DNA of 64,000 bases, from the NCBI GenBank assembly GCA_018401955.1, contig JAGYJT010000011.1:20097-84096 (forward strand), in the 5' to 3' direction. Positions within the stretch are counted from its first letter, which is position 1. Each line of letters opens with the position of its first letter. Positions 52,290-60,473 of the stretch are shown one piece after another. The notes under the pieces are model-generated. The model did not search any database, was not told the DNA's origin, and saw nothing but the letters and a program-made list of their open reading frames with translations. Source of the stretch: Chitinophagales bacterium. Lineage in GTDB: Bacteria > Bacteroidota > Bacteroidia > Chitinophagales > CAIOSU01. Made by a program: the position numbers and the translations under genes.

Positions 52290-53220
52290 AAAACGCGCTA
52301 GGTGGTACAAGCTGATAATTGTGGCTTTTACGCTTTTATTGGTTTTTATAGCACTTAAGGTGTATGTAGGCCCTGCGCCAAATGCTAGCGGCCTTACTGA
52401 TTGGCAACACTTTAATGATAGCCTTAACTTAGCCAACAAGGCTTTTGCCGAAAACCACCCGCATAAATTTACTGATAGGCCTAGAAAGGTGGAAAAGGAT
52501 AGCGGCATATATAGAATTGCCGTTCTTGGTGATTCTTTTATTTGGGGCGACGGATTGCCTTACGATAGTGCCTGGAGCCATAAACTGGAGCAACGGATAT
52601 TGGTTAAATATGATAGCGTGGAAGTGATGCACTGGGGGCGAAATGGTTGGCAAACCAAGCAGGAGTTTGAGTTTTATGCAACAGAGGGAAAGAAGTACAA
52701 ACCCGATTTGCTCATTATTGGTTATGTGGATAATGACCCCGATATGGGCCGTTTTGAGCATATGCATTGGGACTTTAGGAACAACTATTGGTGGTTGTAT
52801 AAAATATGGCCCAGCCTTGCCGAGAAAATTTTGGCCGACTCTTACGGAAAAAGCTACGCTAATTGGTTAAAAAGGCTTTATGGCGATGAGAACATGAGCA
52901 TTTATAAGCAACTCTGGACCGAGTTTATAGATACTTTGGATGCCCACAACCAAGATTACTTTGTAGTGCTTACGCCTGCTTGCTTGGCATACTCTTGCGA
53001 TGAGTACTACCTTAAAATTGCCCCCGTATTCGATACCCTGGGGTTGGAGTATATTAACCTTATACCTGCTAGCACAGAGAAGCTTTCAGGATATAGCTAT
53101 GAAGAGCTATTGGCGAATCCGGCAAACTACCACCCAGGTACAAAAATGACGAACGTATTTGCTGACGAGGTATTGAAATATCTTGAGACGTCAGGTAGGC
53201 TGCCGGTAAATGCTCAATGA
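52276..53220 (+). CDS. membrane-anchored SGNH/GDSL hydrolase
   Basis: A 314-aa protein with an N-terminal anchor helix (about 11-30) and an SGNH domain from about 78. The catalytic Ser87 is in V-L-G-D-S-F, Gly/Asn blocks follow (G-R-N-G-W near 120; G-Y-V-D-N-D-P-D), and a late His in Y-H-P-G-T-K is the likely base. SGNH enzymes add or remove acyl groups on glycans. It overlaps the upstream transferase by 14 nt and the convergent radical SAM gene by 7 nt. This suggests an O-acylation or deacylation step on the island's product. Confidence 0.83.
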   Translation: MAVSKKRARWYKLIIVAFTLLLVFIALKVYVGPAPNASGLTDWQHFNDSLNLANKAFAENHPHKFTDRPRKVEKDSGIYRIAVLGDSFIWGDGLPYDSAWSHKLEQRILVKYDSVEVMHWGRNGWQTKQEFEFYATEGKKYKPDLLIIGYVDNDPDMGRFEHMHWDFRNNYWWLYKIWPSLAEKILADSYGKSYANWLKRLYGDENMSIYKQLWTEFIDTLDAHNQDYFVVLTPACLAYSCDEYYLKIAPVFDTLGLEYINLIPASTEKLSGYSYEELLANPANYHPGTKMTNVFADEVLKYLETSGRLPVNAQ

Positions 53221-54818
53221 TACTGTTGATGCATACCTTGTATAAGTTGTTGAGAGGTGTGGTTATTCATGTGTTCTAGCACCTTAAATGGCTCGGCAAA
53301 ATTCATGTCGCGTACTATCCATTGGGCATTTTCAATAGTGGATACCTCAACTAACACCTCATCTAACTTTGCTTGATGCCCGTGGGCCACAACCGCCAAC
53401 GGATGTAACAGTGGCAAATATTTATATGCACTAAACAAGGCTGTTAGGTAATCATTAGGCGCATGCCTTTGAGATATTTTATGCAAGTTAGAAAACAGTA
53501 GCTGCGTGTCAATCTCTTGTTGTTTTTTCCCCTTTTCATCGTCAGTATATGGAAAAGCGCTGGCGTAGGTCAATATTTCATACAAGAGTGCTTGCAAAAG
53601 CTCGGTGTTTTGCTTGGTGGCAATAACCTCATTATTTACGGCCTTGGCAATAGTTTCGCGCACCCATTTATCACGTTCGTTCACCGTGTTTTCGATGATA
53701 GTGGTTTGCTCATACCAAGCAACCACCAGTTTTACCATGTCGTCAAACATGTTTTTATTGTATAGCTCGGTAGGCGTAATATTGGGTAGCGAAACAGACC
53801 GGTAAAATTCCACAATACGCTTCAACTCGCTAGCTGGCAGGTTTGATATGCTATACTCCTGCGGCAATACTACCGTATTGAAAAACACCTTGATTCCCTT
53901 TTCGTTGCAATAATGCACAATTTCGGGCATTTCGTGCCAATTGAGTGTTATAGGGCAAATGGCAAAGCTCATTTCGGTGCCTTTGCGCTGGGTGTACTCA
54001 TAAAAATATTCAAAATTCTCCCATACCCGCTCAAACTTGGCATTCAACCTAATGCTCTCGTATGTTTCTTTCACAATAGAGTCGATGGATAGAATGATTG
54101 AGCATTGCAGCTTTTCCAGCAATGTTTTCGTTCGCTGGTTAAGCACTGTGGCATTAGTGGTTATATGTATCCTCGTTTCAGGATTATGGATAACCAAAGC
54201 ATCCCAAATTTGATAATAGATGTCAATTAAAAAAGGCTCCCCGCCTAAAAAACGGGCATCCTTTAAGTAAGGCATAAATGGTATCAATTGCTCCACAAAA
54301 GCACTATCGTATGGATTGTGTATTGGTGAGGCATTCTCACGATTCTTGCGTATGGATGATGAGAAGTATCCATTGCACATTACGCACTCCAAGTTGCAAG
54401 TATTGCTCAGTTCGAACTCCATGCTGGTGGGCATGGGCTGCCATTTGCCACGGGTAAGGCCTTCCTTCACTTTTTTACTCAGCTGTACCAATTTGCTATC
54501 CGCACTCCAATCGTACCCGCGTGCACGCATGCCCTTAAAGTTGCGGCTCAATAGCTGCTTTTTGCACAGCGAGCAGCCACCATCTAAATTGTCGTTTTTA
54601 ATGTATTCGCGCAGCTCATCAGCCGCTTTGCTATACCATATATCAATCAAACTATCTTTTGGATAAGCACCCAATATGTGGGTTCTATTATAGCAGCAAG
54701 CCGTAACGTTACCATTCTGCTCAAAATTGAGGTTGGTAAACGGCGCATGGCACAACACACTTTTATCGGCGGTGGTGCGTACATCGTTGTAGGCTTTTAT
54801 TATTTCTGCAGGTAACAT
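53214..54818 (-). CDS. radical SAM protein with N-terminal SPASM/twitch-like domain, copy 1
   Basis: A 534-aa enzyme. The cluster motif C141-x3-C145-x2-C148 (in S-N-T-C-N-L-E-C-V-M-C) binds the SAM 4Fe-4S cluster. Before it lies a cysteine-rich domain with Cys23, Cys41-Cys42 (A-C-C-Y-N-R) and Cys82/Cys85, a SPASM or twitch pattern that usually comes after the radical domain. This reversed order is known in a small family of N-terminal twitch radical SAM proteins. The G-G-E-P motif is present. The reaction is unknown. An adjacent paralog (54846-56453) and glycosyltransferases suggest a role in modifying a sugar, lipid or peptide on the cell surface. Confidence 0.85.
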   Translation of the reverse strand: MLPAEIIKAYNDVRTTADKSVLCHAPFTNLNFEQNGNVTACCYNRTHILGAYPKDSLIDIWYSKAADELREYIKNDNLDGGCSLCKKQLLSRNFKGMRARGYDWSADSKLVQLSKKVKEGLTRGKWQPMPTSMEFELSNTCNLECVMCNGYFSSSIRKNRENASPIHNPYDSAFVEQLIPFMPYLKDARFLGGEPFLIDIYYQIWDALVIHNPETRIHITTNATVLNQRTKTLLEKLQCSIILSIDSIVKETYESIRLNAKFERVWENFEYFYEYTQRKGTEMSFAICPITLNWHEMPEIVHYCNEKGIKVFFNTVVLPQEYSISNLPASELKRIVEFYRSVSLPNITPTELYNKNMFDDMVKLVVAWYEQTTIIENTVNERDKWVRETIAKAVNNEVIATKQNTELLQALLYEILTYASAFPYTDDEKGKKQQEIDTQLLFSNLHKISQRHAPNDYLTALFSAYKYLPLLHPLAVVAHGHQAKLDEVLVEVSTIENAQWIVRDMNFAEPFKVLEHMNNHTSQQLIQGMHQQYH

Positions 54819-54845
54819 AAGTTTCTACTATCAAATATAGGGATA

Positions 54846-56453
54846 TTACCCAAACAGGCTTTCGTACTTTTCCACCACGGCTTCTTCAGAGGGTTGTTTA
54901 AGAAAACGCAACTGTAAAAATGCCCCATTGGCCCCCAAATCATACGCGGCCTGGTCTTGCTTGCTAGTTTGGTGCAGGTAGGGCATCACTAAATCCAGCC
55001 TTCTTTGCAATACCCCGTCATTGGCACTGCCCATTAGGGCATCAAGTACCTTTAGTGTTTCCATATAACACTCAATAAACCTTATTGGGGTGGTTTGGGT
55101 TCGCAGTTGGCCTATGGCGGTGGGCATATCGGGGGCGTTAAGCAATGTCATTACTTTTTCGGTAAAAGGTAATTCCTGTGCAAGATTTTTACCCTTCCCT
55201 TGGTCGGTAAGCTCTGCATACCAGCAGATAGTTGCCACAGAGAGCAATTTACTATCGTTATCCCCAGTAAGCAAAGCTGCAATAGTTTGCGGGTTGAGGT
55301 TAATTTTTTTAAACTGCTCAAGGTCTGGGGCCGGTTGTGTTTCTTTTTCCGTTAGCCAATATCTCAATGTGCCTATAAACTCCTTAAATACTGCCACATT
55401 GTTTGTTGCTGTTGCAGTGTTGGTTTTTGTCGGTAGTGCTGCTTCAAAACAAGTTATTACTTCTAATAGCGTATCCTTTTCCAAATATTGCAATGATAGA
55501 TATTCGGGAGCCCACACTACGTTAAAGTGCAGGTTTATACCTTCTTGGTTGGCCACGCTGAGCATTTCGGGCATGGTTTGCCAATTGCTGATTATGGGGC
55601 AAACGGCAAAAGTTAAGTAGGTACCTTTTTCCCGAACCAAATTTTTAAAGAATGTTAGGTTCTCCATCATCCTATCGTACTTGGCATTCACACGGATGCC
55701 TTCGTAAGTTTCCTTGTCCAATGAATCGATAGATAGGATTATGGCCACGTTCAACTGCTCCAAAATGCGTTTTCCACGGTTGTTTAGTATGGTACCATTG
55801 GTAGTAATGTGGACTTTAATCCTAGGGTTTATCTCAATTATCTTCTCCCAGATGTCGTAGTATATGTCAATTAAAAAAGGCTCGCCACCTAAAAACTTCA
55901 TATCCGTTAGGTAGGGCAAAAACTCCGTTAGCTGCTCTACAAATGCTGGCGTATAGGGGTTCTCTAGCGCTGGCAATTGCTCACGGTTTTTCCTAATGCT
56001 AGACGAAAAGTGCCCCGAGCACATAGTACACTCCAAATTACAGGTGTTGCTCAACTCAAACTCCAATATCCTGGGCATACCTAGGTTGTTTATGCCCAGC
56101 ATTGATTTCAACTTGTCGGTAGTGGAGGGGGCATGCGCAAACTCGTCGTAATGATAGGCCTTGGTACCTTTGTAGTTACCAGCAAGTATCAGCTCCTGGC
56201 AAGTGTTGCATCCTCCCCCCAAGTCATTATTGCGGATATTGTTTCTTAGTTTTTCTGCCGCAGCGCTGGTCCAAGCATCCTTTATTGTCTGTTTCGGAAA
56301 CTTGCCCAGCACCTCTTTACGGTTGTAGCAGCAAGCAACCATATTGCCATTTGGTTCAAAATTAATATTTACAAAAGGCGCATGGCAAAGCAGGCTTTTG
56401 TTGGCAGTTTGGCGCGAGGCGTTATATGCTTTTAGTATATCTTGGTTAAGCAT
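54846..56453 (-). CDS. radical SAM protein with N-terminal SPASM/twitch-like domain, copy 2
   Basis: A 535-aa paralog of the preceding gene, started at ATG 56453 (M-L-N-Q-D-I-L-K-A-Y), which lines up with M-L-P-A-E-I-I-K-A-Y of copy 1. TTG 56468 would lie in the promoter. The same cysteines are present: Cys23, Cys41-Cys42, Cys82/Cys85 and the radical motif Cys138, Cys142, Cys145, followed by G-G-E-P. The C-terminal third is less like copy 1, so substrate use may differ. The two genes run in the same direction, 27 nt apart. Confidence 0.85.
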   Translation of the reverse strand: MLNQDILKAYNASRQTANKSLLCHAPFVNINFEPNGNMVACCYNRKEVLGKFPKQTIKDAWTSAAAEKLRNNIRNNDLGGGCNTCQELILAGNYKGTKAYHYDEFAHAPSTTDKLKSMLGINNLGMPRILEFELSNTCNLECTMCSGHFSSSIRKNREQLPALENPYTPAFVEQLTEFLPYLTDMKFLGGEPFLIDIYYDIWEKIIEINPRIKVHITTNGTILNNRGKRILEQLNVAIILSIDSLDKETYEGIRVNAKYDRMMENLTFFKNLVREKGTYLTFAVCPIISNWQTMPEMLSVANQEGINLHFNVVWAPEYLSLQYLEKDTLLEVITCFEAALPTKTNTATATNNVAVFKEFIGTLRYWLTEKETQPAPDLEQFKKINLNPQTIAALLTGDNDSKLLSVATICWYAELTDQGKGKNLAQELPFTEKVMTLLNAPDMPTAIGQLRTQTTPIRFIECYMETLKVLDALMGSANDGVLQRRLDLVMPYLHQTSKQDQAAYDLGANGAFLQLRFLKQPSEEAVVEKYESLFG

Positions 56454-56465
56454 GGCTAATACATT

Positions 56466-56496
56466 CAAATATACCTATTTTTACAGGGTTCTACAA
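56466..56496 (-). promoter_or_regulatory. Bacteroidota-type promoter of the radical SAM pair
   Basis: On the minus strand, TTG (56496-56494), a 20-nt spacer and TATATTTG (56473-56466). The box ends 12 nt before ATG 56453, so the leader would be only a few nucleotides. Confidence 0.55.
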
Positions 56497-56506
56497 TCTA
56501 ACTACC

Positions 56507-57595
56507 CTGAAACAAAACACTCATATAATAGTTGCTTCGGTAAACCGCAGAGCCTTCTCTGAAACTTTCATTAGGCAGCATGTGGCCCATTTGCCATTTA
56601 AAATTAGCTACGCATGGGGCGCCTATTTAGGTTACAGCCTTGATGATAAGCAACTTTTACCTAGTTGGCTTGCCAAAACACCCTTGTTGGGCGCTAGCTT
56701 GCTGGTTGATAAATGGGTGGAGCTTATAAAGCAACGCAATGTTAAAATGATATTGGCCGAATACGGACCCGTAGGAGTGCATTGGTTGCCAGTGTGCAAA
56801 AAAGCGGGCATTCCGCTATTGGTTTATTTTCATGGTTTTGACGCTACAAGGGGAAGAATAGTAAAAGACTATCAATTGAAATACAAAGAGTTGTTTCAAT
56901 ATGCATCAAGTATAATTGTAGTATCAATACCTATGCGACAAATGCTGATAGATATGGGTGCCCCTGCTGAAAAGGTGGTTTTAAATCCATGTGGGGCAGA
57001 TATGGAAATGTTTACTTTCTCAGATAGGGATAATGCTACTCAAACGATTTTATCCGTTGGAAGGTTTGCAAATACCAAGCGCCCTGATTTAGTGATAAGG
57101 GCATTCGAAAAAGTGAAACAGCTAGTGCCCAAAGCACAGTTGCGCATGGCAGGGGCAGGCGAGATGTTGCAACAGTGCAAGACCTTGGCTGCCGAATTGA
57201 AGCTTGAAAGCAGTGTACATTTTATTGGTGTTATAACCCCACAGCAAGTTGCGCACGAAATGCATGTGGCCAATGTATTTGTGCAACACTCCATGACTAG
57301 TGCCGATGGTGAAACTGAGGGTTCACCCGTATCTATTATGGAGGCTGGTGCCACTGGTTTGCCAGTGGTAAGCACACTGCACGCTGGCATACCAGAGATT
57401 GTAGAACATGGCACAACAGGCTACATAGTGCCTGAAGGCGATGTAGTAGGCATGTCAGAATACCTAGTAAAAATATTGGAAGACCATCGCTTGGCCGCCC
57501 ATTTGGGAAAAGCTGCCCATGCAAGAATAGCTGAGCATTTCTCTTTGGAGCAGAATATCCGCATATTAACCGAAACCATAGAAAAGCATTTATAA
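56507..57595 (+). CDS. GT4 glycosyltransferase, probable CTG start
   Basis: A 362-aa glycosyltransferase. From CTG 56507 the frame reads M-K-Q-N-T-H-I-I-V-A-S-V-N-R-R-A-F-S-E-T-F, the expected first strand and loop of GT4 enzymes. The annotated-type start GTG 56582 would remove that strand. The GT-B fold has G-R-F-A, G-A-G-E, and E-G-S-P-V-S-I-M-E-A-G-A-T-G-L-P-V-V, with Glu acting on the donor phosphate. It is followed 3 nt later by asparagine synthase. The donor is unknown. Confidence 0.85.
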   Translation: MKQNTHIIVASVNRRAFSETFIRQHVAHLPFKISYAWGAYLGYSLDDKQLLPSWLAKTPLLGASLLVDKWVELIKQRNVKMILAEYGPVGVHWLPVCKKAGIPLLVYFHGFDATRGRIVKDYQLKYKELFQYASSIIVVSIPMRQMLIDMGAPAEKVVLNPCGADMEMFTFSDRDNATQTILSVGRFANTKRPDLVIRAFEKVKQLVPKAQLRMAGAGEMLQQCKTLAAELKLESSVHFIGVITPQQVAHEMHVANVFVQHSMTSADGETEGSPVSIMEAGATGLPVVSTLHAGIPEIVEHGTTGYIVPEGDVVGMSEYLVKILEDHRLAAHLGKAAHARIAEHFSLEQNIRILTETIEKHL

Positions 57596-57598
57596 GCC

Positions 57599-59443
57599 AT
57601 GTGCGGAATACTGGGCGCCATACCATCCATTGACCGTCACCGATTTCAATCGGCACTAGACCGGTTGGCGCATCGTGGGCCAGACGGCGAGGGCATCTGG
57701 GAACATCCCAACCATAAAGTATTACTGGGGCATCGTAGGTTGGCTATTATCGATTTGAAGCCCGAAGCCAAGCAGCCAATGCGATTTGGGGCGCTTACTA
57801 TTACCTTTAATGGGGAAATATATAATTACCAGCAATTGAGGCAAGAGCTGCAAGGCTTAGGCCAACCCTTTAGCACCGAAAGTGACACCGAGGTTTTACT
57901 TGTTGCATACCGGCAATGGGGGGCAAACTGTTTGCACAAGCTTCGAGGCATGTGGGCTTTTGCGATTTGGAATGATGCCGACCATACTTTGTTTTTAGCA
58001 CGAGATCGTTTTGGCGAAAAGCCATTGTTTTATGCGCAAAGTGGCACCTATTTTACTTTTGGCTCAGAAATGAAGGCGATAATGGCCTTAGGAAATAATT
58101 GGCAGCCTAATGGCCATTTCAGAAAAATGGTTACAAATTACGACCGCTATGAAGGTACTGAAGACACTTTGGTAGCAGGTATCAAACGATTCCCTGCTGG
58201 GCACTATGGTATATACAAAGCCGGCCAACTAAAGCTGACCCGCTATTGGGATACGCTAGAGCACATAGCCAACACTAGCAATACTTTTGAAGAGCAGACT
58301 GAGCATTATCGTGAGTTGTTTTCGCAATCGGTGGCTCTTACCCTTAGAGCCGATGTACCAGTGGGGGCCGCCATTAGTGGTGGGTTAGATTCTTCGGCTG
58401 TGGTGGGTGCGGCTTGCCAATTTTACGGCAAAGATAGATTGAGTAGTGCCTTTACAGCAACATTTGCCAGCAGCAGGGTAAATGAAAGTAGTTATGCCCG
58501 CCAGTTGTCCGCAGAAAAGAATTTGCGATTAAACGAAATTACGATTGATGCGGCCACTGCACTGCGGTGTTTGCCAAACGACTTATATTATTTTGAAGAA
58601 ATATACCGCACACCACCATCACCAATGATGGCGCTGTACCAACACTACAGGAAACAAGGTGTGTTTGTGAGCATAGATGGGCATGGCCCAGATGAAATGT
58701 TTAGCGGCTATGGAAATTTTATGCTGCTTGCCCTAATTGACGCAGGCATAAACCCTAGCAAATGGAAAGATATATTGAGCACCTATGAGCAAGCGCAGCC
58801 TGATAGGGGCATTGTTAAAGCTCGAAAAGCTGGGAACCATCAGTACCTGTTAATGCAGGCATATAGATTAAAGGAGCAATACCTGGATGAGCAATTGCCG
58901 CAAGCTATTCACGATTATAAACTGCACCAAGCCGTCATCCAAAAGATGGGATATTATAATTACGCCTTGTACCGCTTATTTCATTATGCCATTTTCCCCA
59001 CCTTGCTGCGTAATTATGATAGGTTTTCGATGCGCTCGGGCGTTGAGATAAGAATGCCGTTTTTATCGCCAGAGTTGGTGGCTTATAGTTTTTCCATACC
59101 TTGGCAAAGCAAGATACGTAATGGTTATAGCAAAGCAATACTAAGAGAAGCCGTTCGCCCGTGGCTGCCGCAAAATATATTAGAACGTAAAGATAAAATA
59201 GGTTTCCAAGCGCCACTAGCTGATTGGATGCGAGGGCCATGGAAGGAGTTTTTGCAAGATACTTTGAGCTCAGATGGTTTTAATCAATGCCATCTTTTAA
59301 GCCGTGCACAAGCTAAAAATAAACTTACCAAGGTATGGGATAACGCCATTGCCACTAACGAAATGGCCGAAGAGGCTTGGTTGGCTATTTCGCCGTTCCT
59401 TTGGCAAGAGCATTTTTTTAACCGGGCAATAACCAACCCATGA
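57599..59443 (+). CDS. asnB: asparagine synthase (glutamine-hydrolysing)
   Basis: A 614-aa class B asparagine synthetase. The glutaminase domain starts M-C2-G-I-L-G, with Cys2 as nucleophile after Met removal; R-L-A-I-I-D and N-G-E-I-Y-N follow. The synthetase half has the ATP-pyrophosphatase motif S260-G-G-L-D-S-S. It amidates aspartate or, in many surface-polysaccharide clusters, another carboxylate such as a uronic acid. The position between two glycosyltransferase genes (3 nt before, 4-nt overlap after) favours the latter (inference). Confidence 0.92.
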   Translation: MCGILGAIPSIDRHRFQSALDRLAHRGPDGEGIWEHPNHKVLLGHRRLAIIDLKPEAKQPMRFGALTITFNGEIYNYQQLRQELQGLGQPFSTESDTEVLLVAYRQWGANCLHKLRGMWAFAIWNDADHTLFLARDRFGEKPLFYAQSGTYFTFGSEMKAIMALGNNWQPNGHFRKMVTNYDRYEGTEDTLVAGIKRFPAGHYGIYKAGQLKLTRYWDTLEHIANTSNTFEEQTEHYRELFSQSVALTLRADVPVGAAISGGLDSSAVVGAACQFYGKDRLSSAFTATFASSRVNESSYARQLSAEKNLRLNEITIDAATALRCLPNDLYYFEEIYRTPPSPMMALYQHYRKQGVFVSIDGHGPDEMFSGYGNFMLLALIDAGINPSKWKDILSTYEQAQPDRGIVKARKAGNHQYLLMQAYRLKEQYLDEQLPQAIHDYKLHQAVIQKMGYYNYALYRLFHYAIFPTLLRNYDRFSMRSGVEIRMPFLSPELVAYSFSIPWQSKIRNGYSKAILREAVRPWLPQNILERKDKIGFQAPLADWMRGPWKEFLQDTLSSDGFNQCHLLSRAQAKNKLTKVWDNAIATNEMAEEAWLAISPFLWQEHFFNRAITNP

Positions 59444-60402
59444 ACATTAACCCGGCAATTGTAGTAGTAGCATATAATAGGCCTCAAGCCCTTAAAGGTT
59501 TGTTGGCTAGTTTGCTGCGTGCGGAATACCAGGGTAACGACATACCTTTGGTTATTTCCATAGATGGCGGGGGAATATCTGAAGTTGTAGCTATTGCTGA
59601 GGCATTTGAATGGCCCTTCGGCAAAAAAATAATTAGAAAACAATCAAGCCAATTGGGCTTAAAACAACATATAATTGCCTGCGGTAAATTGACCAAGGAG
59701 CATGGCAACATAATCCTTTTGGAAGATGATTTGGAGGTGGCCGAAGGATATTACCAGTTTGCAATTGATGCACTGGCTGTTTATGGAAATGATGAAGCCA
59801 TAGCGGGTATTTCACTATATAGTTACGCAACCACCGAAAGCGACTTTAGCGACTTTAAAGCTCCAAGCAATGGTTTGGATAGCTATTTAATGCAATTCCC
59901 ATCATCGTGGGGGCAGGCATGGACAGTAGGGCAGTGGCTTGGTTTTGAAGTTTGGCTTGGCAATAACCCTAATCCTGATTTTGGCAAGCTGCCTAACTAC
60001 ATCCAGCGGTGGGGAAATCAGTCATGGAAAAAGTTGTTTGCCTTGTATTTGATTGAAACCGGTAAGTTTTTTGTCTACCCCAAATCCTCCTTTACCACCA
60101 ACAAAGGATATGCAGGCACACACTTTGCCCAACAACTTACTTTGTTTGACGTGCCATTGCATAGCGGCCCCAATCTTACCTTAACTCCGTTGGATACATT
60201 GAAAAAATACGATGCTAATTTCAGGCTGTTTGATGCGCCTAAAGTGTCATTGCACCAAAAAAAGAAAACAGTAGAGGCAGCTGAATTTGAACGGTTGGTG
60301 AAAAGTGGAAAGATAAACGATAGTGTTATCGAGAGGTGGAAGTTCATTGGTAAGTATAAATTCTATAACTACCTGAAGGCCGCAGGGCGTTGGTTTAAAT
60401 AG
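59440..60402 (+). CDS. glycosyltransferase with GT-A fold (GT2/GNT-I-like)
   Basis: A 320-aa enzyme: A-I-V-V-V-A-Y-N-R-P opens the nucleotide-binding domain, and L-L-E-D-D-L-E supplies the D-x-D metal site. W-G-Q-A-W-x-x-G in the middle is typical of acceptor-site loops in this group. No membrane helix is seen. It overlaps the asnB stop by 4 nt. Together with asnB and the GT4 gene it forms a three-gene operon, 56507-60402. Confidence 0.83.
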   Translation: MNINPAIVVVAYNRPQALKGLLASLLRAEYQGNDIPLVISIDGGGISEVVAIAEAFEWPFGKKIIRKQSSQLGLKQHIIACGKLTKEHGNIILLEDDLEVAEGYYQFAIDALAVYGNDEAIAGISLYSYATTESDFSDFKAPSNGLDSYLMQFPSSWGQAWTVGQWLGFEVWLGNNPNPDFGKLPNYIQRWGNQSWKKLFALYLIETGKFFVYPKSSFTTNKGYAGTHFAQQLTLFDVPLHSGPNLTLTPLDTLKKYDANFRLFDAPKVSLHQKKKTVEAAEFERLVKSGKINDSVIERWKFIGKYKFYNYLKAAGRWFK

Positions 60403-60457
60403 GCTGTCCCTGTTGCATGAGTCATTAAATTAGATGGTGAGCTGGTTGTAAAATCAT

Positions 60458-60465
60458 TATATTTG
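60458..60465 (+). promoter_or_regulatory. candidate -7 element before the TMTC-like gene
   Basis: TATATTTG matches TAnnTTTG and ends 8 nt before ATG 60474. No good TTG lies at 17-20 nt upstream. If real, the transcript has little or no leader. Confidence 0.35.
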
Positions 60466-60473
60466 TTGGCAGC

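Noticed and set aside
55090..55620. Plus-strand open frame of 176 aa inside radical SAM copy 2
   Set aside because: It is antisense to a conserved paralogous enzyme and shows no recognisable domain.
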